64,000 bases of DNA from Paraburkholderia phenoliruptrix (GCF_902859825.1 NZ_CADIKB010000018.1:1-64000), one strand, 5' to 3'. Shown: positions 12,121 to 24,055, numbered from the stretch's first letter. The notes: generated by a model from the sequence alone, not told the origin. Made by a program: numbers and translations.

Positions 12121-12840
12121 TCAGCGACCCTGTTGAGCCGCGGCCGGCTGGCCGCGCGGCGCCGCCTGCGGTTGCCCGGCGGGCGCACAGACATAGGCGT
12201 GCAGGTCGTGCGCGAAGCCGTCGAGCTCTTCCGATAACTGCCGCACGAGACGCCCCAGCACGTTGTACGCGAGCACGGCAGGAATCGCGACGACGAGGCC
12301 GAAGGCGGTCATGATGAGCGCCTCGCCGACGGGTCCGGCGACGTTTTCGATCTGCGCCTGACCGCTTGCCGCGATGCTGCCGAGCGCGTGGTAAATGCCC
12401 CAAACGGTGCCGAGCAGCCCGACGAAAGGCGCCGTGCTGCCGACTGAAGCGAGCAGCACCTGACCGAATTCCAGCCGTCGTTGCGACGCATTGAGCGCCT
12501 GGCGCAGCGCTCTGAGCACGCGCTCGCCGCGCTCCACGCGTGCGAGCAATGCGCCGGGAATGTCCACCTCGGACGCATGGAGCGCCGCTTCGGCGAGCGG
12601 CGCGAAGACGCGCTCGCGGTCGGCGCGCTTCAACGCGGCGACGCCTTCCGCAAGCGTCGGCGCCTGCCAGAAGCGTGCGACCGCGCGTGCGCCCTGGCGC
12701 TTCGCGCGCAGCAGCACCCAGCTCTTGACGATCAGAAAGCACCAGCTCGCAATGGACATCGCCAGCAGCACATAAGCGACGCCATGCGTGATTGCGTCGC
12801 TCGTTTGCAGGTAATGGATGATGCCGCTGCCGCCTGCCAT
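12121..12840 (-). CDS. ExbB/TolQ-family (MotA/TolQ/ExbB) proton-channel protein
   Basis: A 239-residue protein with three predicted membrane helices: one near residues 15-40 and two in the C-terminal half (FGQVLLASVGSTAPFVGLLG and ALIMTAFGLVVAIPAVLAY). These are the MotA/TolQ/ExbB domain signatures. It partners the ExbD/TolR-like protein encoded just downstream. It starts 40 bp after the dapB stop, so transcription with dapB is likely. ExbB versus TolQ is not resolved. Confidence 0.87.
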   Translation of the reverse strand: MAGGSGIIHYLQTSDAITHGVAYVLLAMSIASWCFLIVKSWVLLRAKRQGARAVARFWQAPTLAEGVAALKRADRERVFAPLAEAALHASEVDIPGALLARVERGERVLRALRQALNASQRRLEFGQVLLASVGSTAPFVGLLGTVWGIYHALGSIAASGQAQIENVAGPVGEALIMTAFGLVVAIPAVLAYNVLGRLVRQLSEELDGFAHDLHAYVCAPAGQPQAAPRGQPAAAQQGR

Positions 12841-12880
12841 CTGACCTCGCCTGAAGAAAATTCGCCTTGGCCTGCTTTAT

Positions 12881-13678
12881 TTAGCGCAGACCCAGCACGT
12901 CCTGCATGTCGAAGAAACCGGTTTCGTGGCCTTCGAGGAAACGCACCGCACGAAGCGCGCCCTGCGCGTACGACAGACGGCTCGCCGATTTGTGCGTGAT
13001 TTCGATGCGCTCGCCGATGCCCGCGAACAGCACCGTATGGTCGCCGACGATATCGCCGCCGCGAATCGCCGAAAAGCCGATGGTGGACGGATCCCGTTCG
13101 CCCGTCACGCCTTCGCGGCTGTAGACCGCGCAGTCGTCGAGATTGCGGCCGAGCGCGTTGGCGATGACCTCGCCCATGGTGAGCGCCGTGCCCGACGGCG
13201 CGTCGACCTTGTGACGGTGATGCGCCTCGATAATCTCAATGTCGTAGCCGGTCGCGAAATGCTTTGCCGCGAATTCCAGCAGCTTCAGCGTGACGTTGAC
13301 GCCCACGCTCATATTCGACGCGAACATGATCGCGATCTTGTCCGCCGCGGCCCGCAATTGCGCTTTCTGCGCGTTGTCGAAGCCAGTCGTGCCGATCACC
13401 ATTTTGACGTTGTGGCGCTGCGCCGCTTCGAGGTGCATCAGCGTGCCTTCGGGGCGCGTGAAGTCGATCAGGTAGTCGGACTCGGCGAACACCCGTTCGA
13501 TGTCGTCCGTCAGCACGACGCCCGTCTGTTTGCCGAGAAAAGCGCCGGCGTCCTGGCCCAGCTGCGGGGAGCCCGCGCGGTCGAGCGCGCCGGACAGCGT
13601 GGCGTCGGAATCGTTGAGAACGGTTTCGATGAGCATGCGGCCCATACGGCCCGATGCGCCAGCAATCGCAATTTTCAT
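12881..13678 (-). CDS. dapB: 4-hydroxy-tetrahydrodipicolinate reductase
   Basis: A 265-residue enzyme of lysine and diaminopimelate synthesis. It begins [15 protein letters not shown], the Rossmann NAD(P)H-binding glycine loop, and contains the substrate motif [15 protein letters not shown]. The start at 13678 places the glycine loop at the N-terminus as in the family; the frame upstream is open but Cys/Pro-rich. bamE lies immediately upstream in the same direction. Confidence 0.96.
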   Translation of the reverse strand: MKIAIAGASGRMGRMLIETVLNDSDATLSGALDRAGSPQLGQDAGAFLGKQTGVVLTDDIERVFAESDYLIDFTRPEGTLMHLEAAQRHNVKMVIGTTGFDNAQKAQLRAAADKIAIMFASNMSVGVNVTLKLLEFAAKHFATGYDIEIIEAHHRHKVDAPSGTALTMGEVIANALGRNLDDCAVYSREGVTGERDPSTIGFSAIRGGDIVGDHTVLFAGIGERIEITHKSASRLSYAQGALRAVRFLEGHETGFFDMQDVLGLR

Positions 13679-13854
13679 GGCTACGAGGGTTCGGAAGAAC
13701 AGCCCGGCAAGGGCGGGCAAAAGCGGCGGCGGGCAGCACGCCCTCGCGCCGCGCATGACTGGAACAGCAGAGAACCGGACGGCGCCGCGCAACCCAGGCG
13801 CTGCATCACAGCGGTGGATTGCACAGCGACCGTCTTAAAACAAGGACAGCGAGA

Positions 13855-14691
13855 TTACTGGCTCGTTCCCGACGTGGACGGCGCGGTGAGCGGCGCGTTG
13901 TACGTCGGGCCGTTGCCGCCTTGCGACGAACCCGTGGGCCCAACCGGATTGTCTTGCGCCGACGGCGACGGCGGCGGCGGCGGACGGTGGAACTGGAACT
14001 GCGGCTGCCCCGCGGACGTCGGGCCTTGCGACGGCACGCCGCCGGCATTGGCCGTGGGCGCCGTGGAGCGCACCGACGAAGGCGTGTTGCGCGAAGGCGC
14101 CTGCACTGCATTCGTCGCACGATTGGCGGCCTGCGCGGCTTCCGCGTTCGGGTCGGTGGACGGCGCGGCGACGGCGGCCGCACCCTCGACGGACGGCGAA
14201 CGCGTGGTGTCCACGGTGACCGGCGCCGCCGCGGCCGGCGCGCTCGTAGCTGCGGCGCTAGCGGCGCTCGCCGCAACCGGCGCCGCGGCCTTCTTGCCGC
14301 GCTTGTCGCCGTCGATCTCGGCCAGCAGTTCGAGGTTGGACGGCAGATCTTCCCCGCCGCTCCAGCTCGCGACACGGTCGCCCGCGAACATCACGACGAA
14401 ATCGCGCTGCTGCACGACGTTGGTCGAGCCGCGCTTGAAATAGAACACATAATCCCAGCGGTCCGCGTGGAACATGTCGGTGAGAAGCGGCGTGCCGAGC
14501 AACTGACGCACCTGGGCGCGCGACATACCCACCTGCATTTGCGCAGCGGCTTCTTTCGAAACGAAATTGCCTTGCACAACGGTAATCCGGTACGGCGTGA
14601 TGCTTTGAGCAATCCGCTGCGTAACGCTGTCGTACGTGGAACATCCTGCAAGAATCGCGACAGCCGCAACAGCGATCAAGGTACCCCGCAT
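13855..14691 (-). CDS. bamE: Outer-membrane assembly lipoprotein BamE with long low-complexity C-terminal tail
   Basis: A 278-residue lipoprotein starting MRGTLIAVAAVAILAGCST (lipobox LAGC, Cys17). The start at 14691 has a GGGGGAG site five bases upstream. Residues about 20-125 form the SmpA/OmlA domain (ITVVQGNFVSKEAAAQ, VGMSRAQVRQLLGTPLL, RWDYVFYFKRG), an accessory of the BAM complex that folds outer-membrane proteins. The rest, about 140 residues, is an Ala/Pro/Ser/Thr-rich tail not found in enterobacterial BamE. Divergent fur is 158 bp away, a common arrangement (fur-omlA). Confidence 0.9.
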   Translation of the reverse strand: MRGTLIAVAAVAILAGCSTYDSVTQRIAQSITPYRITVVQGNFVSKEAAAQMQVGMSRAQVRQLLGTPLLTDMFHADRWDYVFYFKRGSTNVVQQRDFVVMFAGDRVASWSGGEDLPSNLELLAEIDGDKRGKKAAAPVAASAASAAATSAPAAAAPVTVDTTRSPSVEGAAAVAAPSTDPNAEAAQAANRATNAVQAPSRNTPSSVRSTAPTANAGGVPSQGPTSAGQPQFQFHRPPPPPSPSAQDNPVGPTGSSQGGNGPTYNAPLTAPSTSGTSQ

Positions 14692-14849
14692 GCGGCTCCC
14701 CCGGTAGATCAGTTGAGATTTTGAAATCATTTCACTCACCGTGCGGGCCCGCTGACGAGCCGCGCGAGTTTCATTCCATCGAAGATGACCAGAACGGCAA
14801 AAACACATTACTATGAGAGCCCAGCATTGTACTCTAGGGATCCCTTGTC

Positions 14850-15278
14850 ATGACCAATCCAACCGATCTCAAGAATATCGGGCTCAAGGCGACCCTTCCG
14901 CGCCTCAAAATCCTTGAGATTTTCCAGCACAGCCCGGTCCGTCACCTGACGGCCGAAGACGTGTACCGCAACCTCCTGCATGAGGAGCTCGATATCGGTC
15001 TCGCCACCGTTTATCGCGTGCTCACGCAGTTCGAGCAGGCCGGCCTGCTGTCGCGCAGCAACTTCGAATCGGGCAAGGCGGTGTTCGAACTGAACGAAGG
15101 GTCGCATCACGACCATCTGGTGTGCCTCGACTGCGGGCTCGTCGAGGAATTTTTCGACTCCGAAATCGAGAACCGCCAGCAGTCCATTGCGAAGGAACGC
15201 GGCTTCAAGCTGCAGGAGCACGCGTTGGCGCTGTACGGCGTCTGCACGAAGGAAAATTGCCCGCATCGCAAGCATTGA
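14850..15278 (+). CDS. fur: Ferric uptake regulator Fur
   Basis: A 142-residue iron-responsive repressor. The N-terminal winged helix ([14 protein letters not shown] through [15 protein letters not shown]) is followed by the metal sites: HHDH at 86-89, CLDC at 92-95 and Cys132/Cys137 near the C-terminus. Length and motif order are those of typical Fur. It is divergent from bamE and is followed by a strong intrinsic terminator, so it is probably monocistronic. Confidence 0.97.
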   Translation: MTNPTDLKNIGLKATLPRLKILEIFQHSPVRHLTAEDVYRNLLHEELDIGLATVYRVLTQFEQAGLLSRSNFESGKAVFELNEGSHHDHLVCLDCGLVEEFFDSEIENRQQSIAKERGFKLQEHALALYGVCTKENCPHRKH

Positions 15279-15330
15279 CGCGGCGGCGGCCGTGTCGGGG
15301 GGCGCGGTCGCAAGGTGAGCAATGAGCAGA

Positions 15331-15370
15331 AAATGGCCCGGCCGGGTGAAATCGGCCGGGCCATTTTTTT
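15331..15370 (+). terminator. Intrinsic terminator after fur
   Basis: A perfect 13-bp stem (AAATGGCCCGGCC at 15331-15343, GGCCGGGCCATTT at 15354-15366) with a 10-base loop, ending in seven Ts. It lies 53 bp past the fur stop. On the minus strand the stem is followed by TTTTC, so it may also stop transcripts from allA. Confidence 0.92.
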
Positions 15371-15500
15371 GTTGGGCAGCGCGTGTTGGGCAGCTTCTGG
15401 TTCAACAACAGCGGCACCGCAGCGAAGCTTGCCGGAGCGCCACTTCCCCTGCGCTTTATCCCGCTTCTTTGCGCTTGGTTCGGCTCGCCTGCTGCCGCGC

Positions 15501-16058
15501 TTACGCCACGATCTCCGTGCTTCCCACGCGCTCCGGAAACGTCTCCGGCAGCGCGAGCCGCAACCGCTGCGGCAAGTCCTGTTCGTCGCAGTTGCGCTGT
15601 TCTCCGCCGCGGTCCACGACCAGAAAATCGCTCACGCGATCGAGCGCAAGGAGCGGATGATGCCAGACGCCCTTCGCGTAATTGACGCCCTGCCAGGCGT
15701 CGGTCCAGAAGCCGCGCAACTGCGTGGCGTCCAGCTCGCCAGCGGGCGCCACGACGATCAGATACCGGCACGGCATCAAGGGAATGAAAGCCTGACTGCC
15801 GAGCGGGTGCCGCTCCATCATCGCGATGTCGACCGGAAGCGCGTGCGGCTGCGCGCGGAACAGGTTGATGAGCGGCCGGCCGCCGTCGTCCGTCACGTCG
15901 ACGCGCGCGAGGTCGTGATAGCGCTCGGTCGTGCCGCCGTTGATCGGGAAATGACGCGCGCCGTCGAGCTCGATCACGTCCCCGAACGGAGCGAACGCCT
16001 CGCGCGTGAGACGCTGCAGCGGCAATGTGCCCGGCCATGTCGCTTCTGATGTCTTCAT
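15501..16058 (-). CDS. allA: Ureidoglycolate lyase
   Basis: A 185-residue AllA-type enzyme that splits ureidoglycolate into glyoxylate and urea. Recognisable segments are [39 protein letters not shown] and [13 protein letters not shown] chose the ATG at 16058: GGAG stands eight bases upstream and the gene starts 11 bp after the allantoicase stop, whereas a start at 16088 would overlap that gene. It completes allantoate breakdown with the upstream gene. Confidence 0.93.
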   Translation of the reverse strand: MKTSEATWPGTLPLQRLTREAFAPFGDVIELDGARHFPINGGTTERYHDLARVDVTDDGGRPLINLFRAQPHALPVDIAMMERHPLGSQAFIPLMPCRYLIVVAPAGELDATQLRGFWTDAWQGVNYAKGVWHHPLLALDRVSDFLVVDRGGEQRNCDEQDLPQRLRLALPETFPERVGSTEIVA

Positions 16059-16069
16059 GCGACGCTCCG

Positions 16070-17080
16070 TTAGGCGAGCTCGCCCCACAGGCGCAGCCGC
16101 GACACGCCGCCATCGGGGAAGATATTGAAACGCACGTGCGTGACGGCGCCGAGCGACGCGAGCGCGTCCGCGAACGTGTGGACGTGGTCCATCTGCAGCT
16201 TCTGCTCGTCGAGCAGCACGGGCCAGAACATGGCCTGCGTGACGAGCGAGTCGTCCGTGCCGCCGGTGACGCGCGCCGCCTGCAGCGAGCAGCGATCCGG
16301 GAAATTGCCCTTGAAATGGGCCGTATCCACTTCGATCTTGCGGATCACGCCTGGCCGTGCGAGCGCGACGATCGCCCAGTCGTTGCCCGGCTCGCGGCGG
16401 CGCCGCGTTTCCCAGCCGTCGCCCATGTTGACGCCGCGGCCGGGCATCAGCATCTGCGAAGCGGGGCCGAAATGCTGGTTGTTGGTGGCGACCAGATAGG
16501 CGCCGTTTTCAATCGCCGCGAGGTCGAGCAGCGTGCCGCGCTCGACGCGCTCCCAGTCGCGCTTCGGCTGTCCATACACACGCAGACGCGCGAGGCCGCC
16601 GTCCGGATACAGATTCACGCGCAGGTGCGTGAAGGCGCGCGCGTCGTTCACCTCGACGTAATGGTGCTGGTTGCCCTGCAGCGTCGTCGCCGGGACGAGC
16701 GTTTGCCAGTCGGCGTCAGCGGGCGGCACGTCGCCCTCCACGTGACAGGCGTCGATCGACGCGGCCGGCGGGAAGTTGCCGGTGAAGTGGCTCGTGTCGA
16801 GATCGACGCCATGCACCACGCCCGGCCGCGCGAGGCGGATCACGCAGTGATCGTGGCCGCTCGTGCGCTTGCGGCGGGTTTCCCAGCCGTCCATCCATTT
16901 GCCGTGGTCGTCGTATTTGCCGGCGATGAACACCGCCGGCTGCGGATCGAGCATGCGCTCTTTCGGCGCGAAGAATTCGTCGCTCGCAAAGAGCGCCTTT
17001 GCGCCGAGCCGCGGATCGGCGAGATTCATGTAGCGACGGGTGAAAGCGGGAGCGTTCGGGTCGAGGATCGGATTGGCCAT
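16070..17080 (-). CDS. alc: Allantoicase
   Basis: A 336-residue enzyme that hydrolyses allantoate to ureidoglycolate and urea. It is built of two homologous halves, each with a GWETRRRR/K motif ([16 protein letters not shown] and [16 protein letters not shown]) and a CHVEG/ARVTGG segment, as expected for the duplicated allantoicase fold. It sits between the dctA-like carrier and allA, which suggests one unit for growth on allantoate. Confidence 0.95.
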   Translation of the reverse strand: MANPILDPNAPAFTRRYMNLADPRLGAKALFASDEFFAPKERMLDPQPAVFIAGKYDDHGKWMDGWETRRKRTSGHDHCVIRLARPGVVHGVDLDTSHFTGNFPPAASIDACHVEGDVPPADADWQTLVPATTLQGNQHHYVEVNDARAFTHLRVNLYPDGGLARLRVYGQPKRDWERVERGTLLDLAAIENGAYLVATNNQHFGPASQMLMPGRGVNMGDGWETRRRREPGNDWAIVALARPGVIRKIEVDTAHFKGNFPDRCSLQAARVTGGTDDSLVTQAMFWPVLLDEQKLQMDHVHTFADALASLGAVTHVRFNIFPDGGVSRLRLWGELA

Positions 17081-17239
17081 GGTTTGGAGTCGAGCGACGA
17101 AAGGGTTGGAGATGCGTCGGGGCGGGTCGCGTCAGCCGTGCGGGGCGGGGATCGCATGGGCCGCGCCCGGCGCGGGAAACGTGCGAGGCGGACGCGTCAG
17201 GCGGACGCGCGTTCAAACACCCGCCCACTCACGCCGTCC

Positions 17240-18580
17240 TTAGACGGCCGGTGCGCCGTTGCCGGTGACCGGTTCGATAGCCGGCTCCATAGCCGGTTCG
17301 GCGCCGGTCGCGACGTAGCGAAAATCGGCGTCGCCGTTCAGCACGCGGTGCGCGCGCGCCCGGTCGATGTCCTTCTCCCACACGGCGACGACGACCGTCG
17401 CCACGCAGTTGCCGATCAGGTTGGTCAGCGCGCGAGCAATGCCGACAAACCAGTCGACGGGAAGAATCAGCACGAGGCCGAGCACGGGAATCGCCGGAAT
17501 CGCGGACAGCGTCGCGGCCAGAATGACGATGGCCGAGCCGGGAATGCCGTGCGCGCCCTTCGACGTGACGAGCGACACCAGCACGACCACGATCAGGTCA
17601 TGCGTGGAAAGCGGCGTGTTGGTCGCCTGCGCGATGAACAGCACCGCGAGCGTCAGATAAATGGAGAAGCCGTCAAGATTGAACGAATAGCCGGTCGGAA
17701 TCACGAGACCGACTGTGGAATCCTTCACGCCCATCCATTCGAGCTTGCGCATGACTTGCGGCAGCACGGCATCCGACGAAGCGGTGCCGAGCACGATCGA
17801 CAGTTCTTCGCGCAGATAGCGCATCAGCTTGAAGATGCTGAAGCCCGCGAGCCGCATGACGGCGCCGAGCACGACCAAGACGAACACGACGCAGCTCGCG
17901 TAAAACACGAGCACGAGCATGCCGAGCTGCTTCAGCGATTCGACGCCGTACTTGCCGGTCGTGAACGCGATCGCACCGAGCACGCCGAGCGGCGCGAGCT
18001 TGATGATGAAGCCCATCACGCGGAAGAACACCTGCGCGAGATCGTCGATCATGCCGCTCACGCGCTGCCCCTTGCTGCCGAGCAACGAAAGCGCCGAGCC
18101 GAACAGCACAGAAAACACCAGAATCTGCAGAATGTCGCCGGTGGCGAACGCGTTGAATGCCGTGTCGGGAATGATCTTCAGCAGAAAGCCGGCGGTGTCC
18201 TTCAGACTTTTCGCGTGCTCGGTGTAGGTGGAGAGCGAGGCCGGATCGAGCGAATGCACGTCGATGTTCATGCCGACGCCGGGCCGCGTCGCGTAGGCGA
18301 GCACCGCGCCGATCACGAGCGCGATCGTCGTCATCGCTTCGAAGTAGATCACCGCCTTCAGGCCGACGCGGCCGACCTTGCGCAGATCGCCCGCGTGAGC
18401 CATGCCGCTCACAACCACGCAAAACACGATCGGACCGATCACCATCTTGATCAGCTTCAGGAAGCCGTCGCCGAGCGGACGCAGCGATTGGGCGAACTGC
18501 GGATAAAGCGCGCCGATCGCGACGCCGATCACCAGCGCAATCACGACCCGGCCAAACAGCGAGTTAAGAAACTTCAACAC
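17240..18580 (-). CDS. dctA: DctA-type C4-dicarboxylate:cation symporter
   Basis: A 446-residue membrane carrier of the DAACS family, with about eight membrane helices and re-entrant loops. The substrate-site segments are SSDAVLPQVMRKLEWMG and PTGYSFNLDGFSIYLTL. DctA proteins import succinate, fumarate and malate. Linkage to allantoicase and ureidoglycolate lyase, and to a facing GntR regulator, raises the possibility of a different or broader substrate; that is inference. The C-terminus carries a small EPAMEPAIEPV repeat. A good sigma-70 promoter and a palindrome lie just upstream. Confidence 0.88.
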   Translation of the reverse strand: MLKFLNSLFGRVVIALVIGVAIGALYPQFAQSLRPLGDGFLKLIKMVIGPIVFCVVVSGMAHAGDLRKVGRVGLKAVIYFEAMTTIALVIGAVLAYATRPGVGMNIDVHSLDPASLSTYTEHAKSLKDTAGFLLKIIPDTAFNAFATGDILQILVFSVLFGSALSLLGSKGQRVSGMIDDLAQVFFRVMGFIIKLAPLGVLGAIAFTTGKYGVESLKQLGMLVLVFYASCVVFVLVVLGAVMRLAGFSIFKLMRYLREELSIVLGTASSDAVLPQVMRKLEWMGVKDSTVGLVIPTGYSFNLDGFSIYLTLAVLFIAQATNTPLSTHDLIVVVLVSLVTSKGAHGIPGSAIVILAATLSAIPAIPVLGLVLILPVDWFVGIARALTNLIGNCVATVVVAVWEKDIDRARAHRVLNGDADFRYVATGAEPAMEPAIEPVTGNGAPAV

Positions 18581-18615
18581 GGCTTCCTCCTGGGGTGGAT
18601 GTCCATCTGTTCAGA

Positions 18616-18628
18616 CTGGTCCGACCAG
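18616..18628. promoter_or_regulatory. Candidate GntR/FadR operator, dctA side
   Basis: CTGGTCCGACCAG is a perfect inverted repeat around one base. It contains TGGTNNNACCA, the operator form recognised by FadR-type GntR repressors. It lies 36 bp upstream of the dctA ATG and just downstream of the predicted dctA transcription start. The same core, GGTCNGACC, occurs in front of the regulator gene. Confidence 0.6.
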
Positions 18629-18642
18629 CACTGTTATGGTGG

Positions 18643-18671
18643 ATAGTAGGAAGCCGATATACTGGCGTCAA
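18643..18671 (-). promoter_or_regulatory. Sigma-70 promoter of the dctA-alc-allA unit
   Basis: Reading the minus strand, TTGACG (18666-18671) and TACTAT (18643-18648) are separated by exactly 17 bp. The expected transcription start is near 18636, so the palindrome at 18616-18628 would block the first transcribed bases. Confidence 0.6.
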
Positions 18672-18770
18672 GAAATCATAAAACGGTGTTTACCCGCATT
18701 TGTCGGGCGGTCCAACGCCTTTTTCTGGGGGTGAGCCGGGGCCTCAAACGCACTGCCGTGAAGCCCGTAC

Positions 18771-18789
18771 TACAATGCCGGTCAGACCG
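18771..18789 (+). promoter_or_regulatory. -10 element and second candidate operator before the GntR gene
   Basis: TACAAT at 18771-18776 is a good -10 for the regulator gene. CGGTCAGACCG (18779-18789), a perfect inverted repeat with the same GGTCNGACC core as the dctA-side site, overlaps the expected start point. No good -35 is visible. The layout suggests autorepression. Confidence 0.5.
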
Positions 18790-18808
18790 CGCTTTCTAGT
18801 GAGTTCCG

Positions 18809-19501
18809 ATGAAAAATGTCCCGCACACCGTCACCGATGCCGCCATCGCGACCATCCGCGAACGGATTGAAGCGGGTGTTTATCCGGTGGGCAGCCGGCT
18901 GCCGGCACAACGCCAGCTTTCGGAGGAACTCGCGATCAGCCGCGCGTCGCTGCGCGAGGCGCTGTCCACGCTAGAGGCGCTCGGTCTGCTCGTCATCCGG
19001 CCCGGCAAGGGTGTCTACGTGGAACAGGCGCAGGCCGCGGCGGCGCAGTCCTGGCGCTTTGCCGCGCAGTCGTCGCTGCCCGACACCTATCAGATGCGCT
19101 ACGCGCTCGAGGGCTTTATCGCGCGCATGGCGGCGCTCGCCGTCAGCGACTCCGACCTCGCGTGGTTCGAAGAAAACATCGCGGCCATGCAAACCGCGCT
19201 CGCGTGCGACGAGCTCGACGAAGCCGCGCGCCTCGACTACGACTTCCACATGCGGATCGTGAGCATTGCGGGCAATGCCGCCATCGAGTCGATCCTCAGC
19301 AGCAGCGCGGACATCATGAAGGAAAGCCAGCGCATGCCGTTTTACCGGCGCGAACTCGTGCTTTCCACCTACACCGAACATCGCGCCATTCTGGACGCGC
19401 TCAGGGCACGCGATTCGGCTGCAGCGGGCAAAGCCATCGAGACACATATTTCGAACGCCGCGCAGCGCGCCGGCGTGTACTTCCCCACTCCGCAGGCGTA
19501 A
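18809..19501 (+). CDS. GntR-family transcriptional regulator, FadR/FCD type
   Basis: A 230-residue regulator. The N-terminal winged helix reads PVGSRLPAQRQLSEELAISRASLREALSTLEALGL. The C-terminal FCD ligand domain has the expected Asp and His residues (DYDFHMRIV, TEHRAILDAL). It faces the dctA-alc-allA genes across 228 bp holding two matching palindromes. It therefore probably represses them and itself until an allantoin-pathway metabolite or dicarboxylate binds. The ligand is not known. Confidence 0.88.
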   Translation: MKNVPHTVTDAAIATIRERIEAGVYPVGSRLPAQRQLSEELAISRASLREALSTLEALGLLVIRPGKGVYVEQAQAAAAQSWRFAAQSSLPDTYQMRYALEGFIARMAALAVSDSDLAWFEENIAAMQTALACDELDEAARLDYDFHMRIVSIAGNAAIESILSSSADIMKESQRMPFYRRELVLSTYTEHRAILDALRARDSAAAGKAIETHISNAAQRAGVYFPTPQA

Positions 19502-19525
19502 AAAAGCCGCTCCGAAGAGCGGCTT
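19500..19525 (-). terminator. Intrinsic terminator for gapA
   Basis: A 9-bp perfect stem (AAGCCGCTC 19504-19512, GAGCGGCTT 19517-19525) with a CGAA loop. Read on the minus strand it is followed by a run of Ts, so it ends the tkt-gapA transcript 85 bp past the gapA stop. It directly abuts the stop codon of the convergent GntR gene and may terminate that transcript weakly too. Confidence 0.8.
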
Positions 19526-19610
19526 CTGTGTGCCGAAGGAACCGCCGACTATTGCAACGCGGCGGCCCGAAACACCTGGCAAAGCGTGAGTTTCAGCTCA
19601 CGCCGGCAGC

Positions 19611-20621
19611 TTACTTCGCGTTCGCGAGCGCCACAGCCGTGTCGAGCATGCGGTTCGAGAAGCCCCACTCGTTGTCGTACCAGCTCGACACCTTCACAAG
19701 ACGGCCCGAGACCTTGGTGAGCGTCGCGTCGAACGTCGACGAAGCCGGGTTGTGGTTGAAGTCGACCGACACCAGCGGCGCGTCGTTATAGCCGAGAATG
19801 CCCTTCAGCGCGCCTTGCGACGCTTCCTTCATGATCGCGTTGACTTCTTCGACCGTCGTGTCGCGTGCGGCGATGAACGACAGATCCACCACCGACACGT
19901 TGATGGTCGGAACCCGAATTGCGTAGCCGTCCAGCTTGCCGTTCAGTTCCGGCAGCACGAGGCCGACAGCGGAAGCCGCGCCGGTCTTGGTCGGGATCTG
20001 GCTGTGCGTGGCCGAGCGCGCGCGGCGCAGGTCTTCGTGATACACGTCCGTCAGCACCTGGTCGTTCGTGTACGCGTGGATGGTGGTCATCAGGCCGTTC
20101 ACGAGGCCGATCTTGTCGTTCAGCGGCTTGACGAGCGGCGCGAGGCAGTTCGTCGTGCACGATGCGTTCGAGATGACCGTGTCCGATGCCTTCAGCACGT
20201 TGTGGTTCACGCCGTAGACGATGGTCGCGTCGACGTCCTTGCCGCCCGGCGCCGAGATGATGACCTTCTTCGCGCCGCCCTTGATGTGCGCGCTCGCCTT
20301 TTCCTTGGTCGTGAAAAAGCCCGTGCATTCCATCACGACGTCGACGTTCAACTCGCCCCACGGCAGTTCGGCCGGGTTGCGGTTGGCCAGCACGCGGATC
20401 TTGTCGCCGTTCACAACCAGGTAGTCGCCGTCCACCGACACGTCGCCCGGGAACTTGCCGTGCGCGGTGTCATATTGCGTGAGGTGGGCGTTCGTTTTTG
20501 CATCGCCCAGATCGTTGATGGCGACGATTTCGATATCGTGCTTCTTGCCGTTTTCATAGAAGGCGCGCAGCGTGTTGCGGCCGATCCGGCCGTAGCCGTT
20601 GATTGCGACGCGAATCGTCAT
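19611..20621 (-). CDS. gapA: Glyceraldehyde-3-phosphate dehydrogenase, type I
   Basis: A 336-residue NAD-dependent enzyme of glycolysis and gluconeogenesis. It starts [16 protein letters not shown] and carries the catalytic [12 protein letters not shown] with the active-site Cys. The C-terminal [13 protein letters not shown] is also present. AGGAG precedes the ATG. It lies 118 bp downstream of tkt on the same strand, an arrangement common in betaproteobacteria. Confidence 0.97.
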   Translation of the reverse strand: MTIRVAINGYGRIGRNTLRAFYENGKKHDIEIVAINDLGDAKTNAHLTQYDTAHGKFPGDVSVDGDYLVVNGDKIRVLANRNPAELPWGELNVDVVMECTGFFTTKEKASAHIKGGAKKVIISAPGGKDVDATIVYGVNHNVLKASDTVISNASCTTNCLAPLVKPLNDKIGLVNGLMTTIHAYTNDQVLTDVYHEDLRRARSATHSQIPTKTGAASAVGLVLPELNGKLDGYAIRVPTINVSVVDLSFIAARDTTVEEVNAIMKEASQGALKGILGYNDAPLVSVDFNHNPASSTFDATLTKVSGRLVKVSSWYDNEWGFSNRMLDTAVALANAK

Positions 20622-20739
20622 GGTCTATCTCCTGATGGCTGAAAAAATACGTCGATGTTTCGTCTGACCGGCCGCGCTGCCGCGCGTTCAGCGCCTTCCT
20701 GCCGGCGCTGTCACCCATGCGGCAACGCTGTGCGCGGGA

Positions 20740-22761
<2,022 letters not shown>

Positions 22762-23047
22762 GTCGAGTCCGGAGACAGAGTCAGAAGGCGGTGCGCGCTT
22801 GAGGTCCGGGAGCTCGGCGGCCAGTCCGCTTCGGCGCACGGTGCGGCGCCGGGAGACGCGAAACGGGCAGAGCAAACGGACAAGGCTGAAAGCGTGACAT
22901 TCTAACAGAACGCGGCACGGCCCCCTGTGCGCCAAGCCGCATGGCGGCGCGGCCCTCGGCAGGCCAACCCGTCCCGATCCGGACGATGCCGCGGACCGCC
23001 AGGGCCGTCGGCCTTTACAATCGAGCCACCCGATTCAACGTGTTTTC

Positions 23048-23944
23048 GTGCAGGCAGGCCCCTTGAGCGCTCCGTTGCTGTTTCACCCTTGTGCAGACGC
23101 CGTCTACGGATTTCCGCAGGCCTCGCTGATTGCGCGCGTCGACTCGGCGTTTCAGCGCATCGAGGTGTGGGAGACGCCCCAGCTCGGCCGCCTTTTCACG
23201 CTTGACGGCCGCCCCATGACCTCCACCGGCGACGAATTCATCTATCACGAGTGCATGGTGCATCCGGCGGCGCTGGCGCATCCCGCGCCGAAGGCGGCGC
23301 TGGTACTGGGCGGCGGCGACGGCGGCGCCGCGCGGCAACTGCTCGCGCATCCGGGCATCGAAAGCATTGTCGTTGCGGAGCTCGACGAGCAGGTGGTTCG
23401 GCTGACGCGCGAACATCTGCCCGAGGTGCACGGCGGAGCGTTCGACGACCCGCGCGTCGAACTTGCGATCGGCGACGCCGCGCATTACGTGGCCGCTGCC
23501 GCCGACGCCCACTCCGCGCCATTCGATCTGATCGTCTTCGACCTGACGCCGCCCGACTCGCCGGCCGCGGGCTTGTACACGACGGACTTCTACCGCCAGC
23601 TCAAACGCGTGATGAGCCCGGAGGCCGCGCTGTCCGTCCACCTCGGCTCGCCGTATTTCCACGCCGCGCGCATTGCCGGGCTGCTCGACGACCTGCGCCG
23701 CGCGTTTACCGTGGTCCGCACGATGAACACCTTTATCCCGCTGTACGGCTCGTTATGGATGATGGCTACAGCCAGCGACACGCTCGACCCGGCCGCGCTG
23801 AGCGGCCAGCTCGTGGCCGAACGGCTCGCCGCGCGTCGAATCGACGCACTGAAGCACTACGGCGCCGCCACGCACGCCGGACTCTTTTCAGTGTCGCCGT
23901 CAGTGCGCGATAAACTAAGTCAATTCTTAAAGCCGACAAGCTGA
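23048..23944 (+). CDS. speE: Spermidine synthase-like aminopropyltransferase
   Basis: A 298-residue protein of the polyamine synthase fold, starting at GTG 23048. The nucleoside-binding loop is LVLGGGDGGAARQLL, followed by VAELDEQVV and the catalytic-Asp region DLIVFDLTPPDSPAAG. SpeE transfers an aminopropyl group from decarboxylated S-adenosylmethionine to putrescine. No speD is adjacent, so the exact amine substrate is unproven. It is divergent from tkt. Confidence 0.85.
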   Translation: MQAGPLSAPLLFHPCADAVYGFPQASLIARVDSAFQRIEVWETPQLGRLFTLDGRPMTSTGDEFIYHECMVHPAALAHPAPKAALVLGGGDGGAARQLLAHPGIESIVVAELDEQVVRLTREHLPEVHGGAFDDPRVELAIGDAAHYVAAAADAHSAPFDLIVFDLTPPDSPAAGLYTTDFYRQLKRVMSPEAALSVHLGSPYFHAARIAGLLDDLRRAFTVVRTMNTFIPLYGSLWMMATASDTLDPAALSGQLVAERLAARRIDALKHYGAATHAGLFSVSPSVRDKLSQFLKPTS

Positions 23945-24055
23945 CGCGCGGGCAAAATGCACGACCTGGCCCGTGCGCGCTATCCGATAGCCGATACGGA
24001 CTCGCTGCCCGCCTTACAGCATGCGTCCAACAATCCTATAGATCCGGAGAACTCC

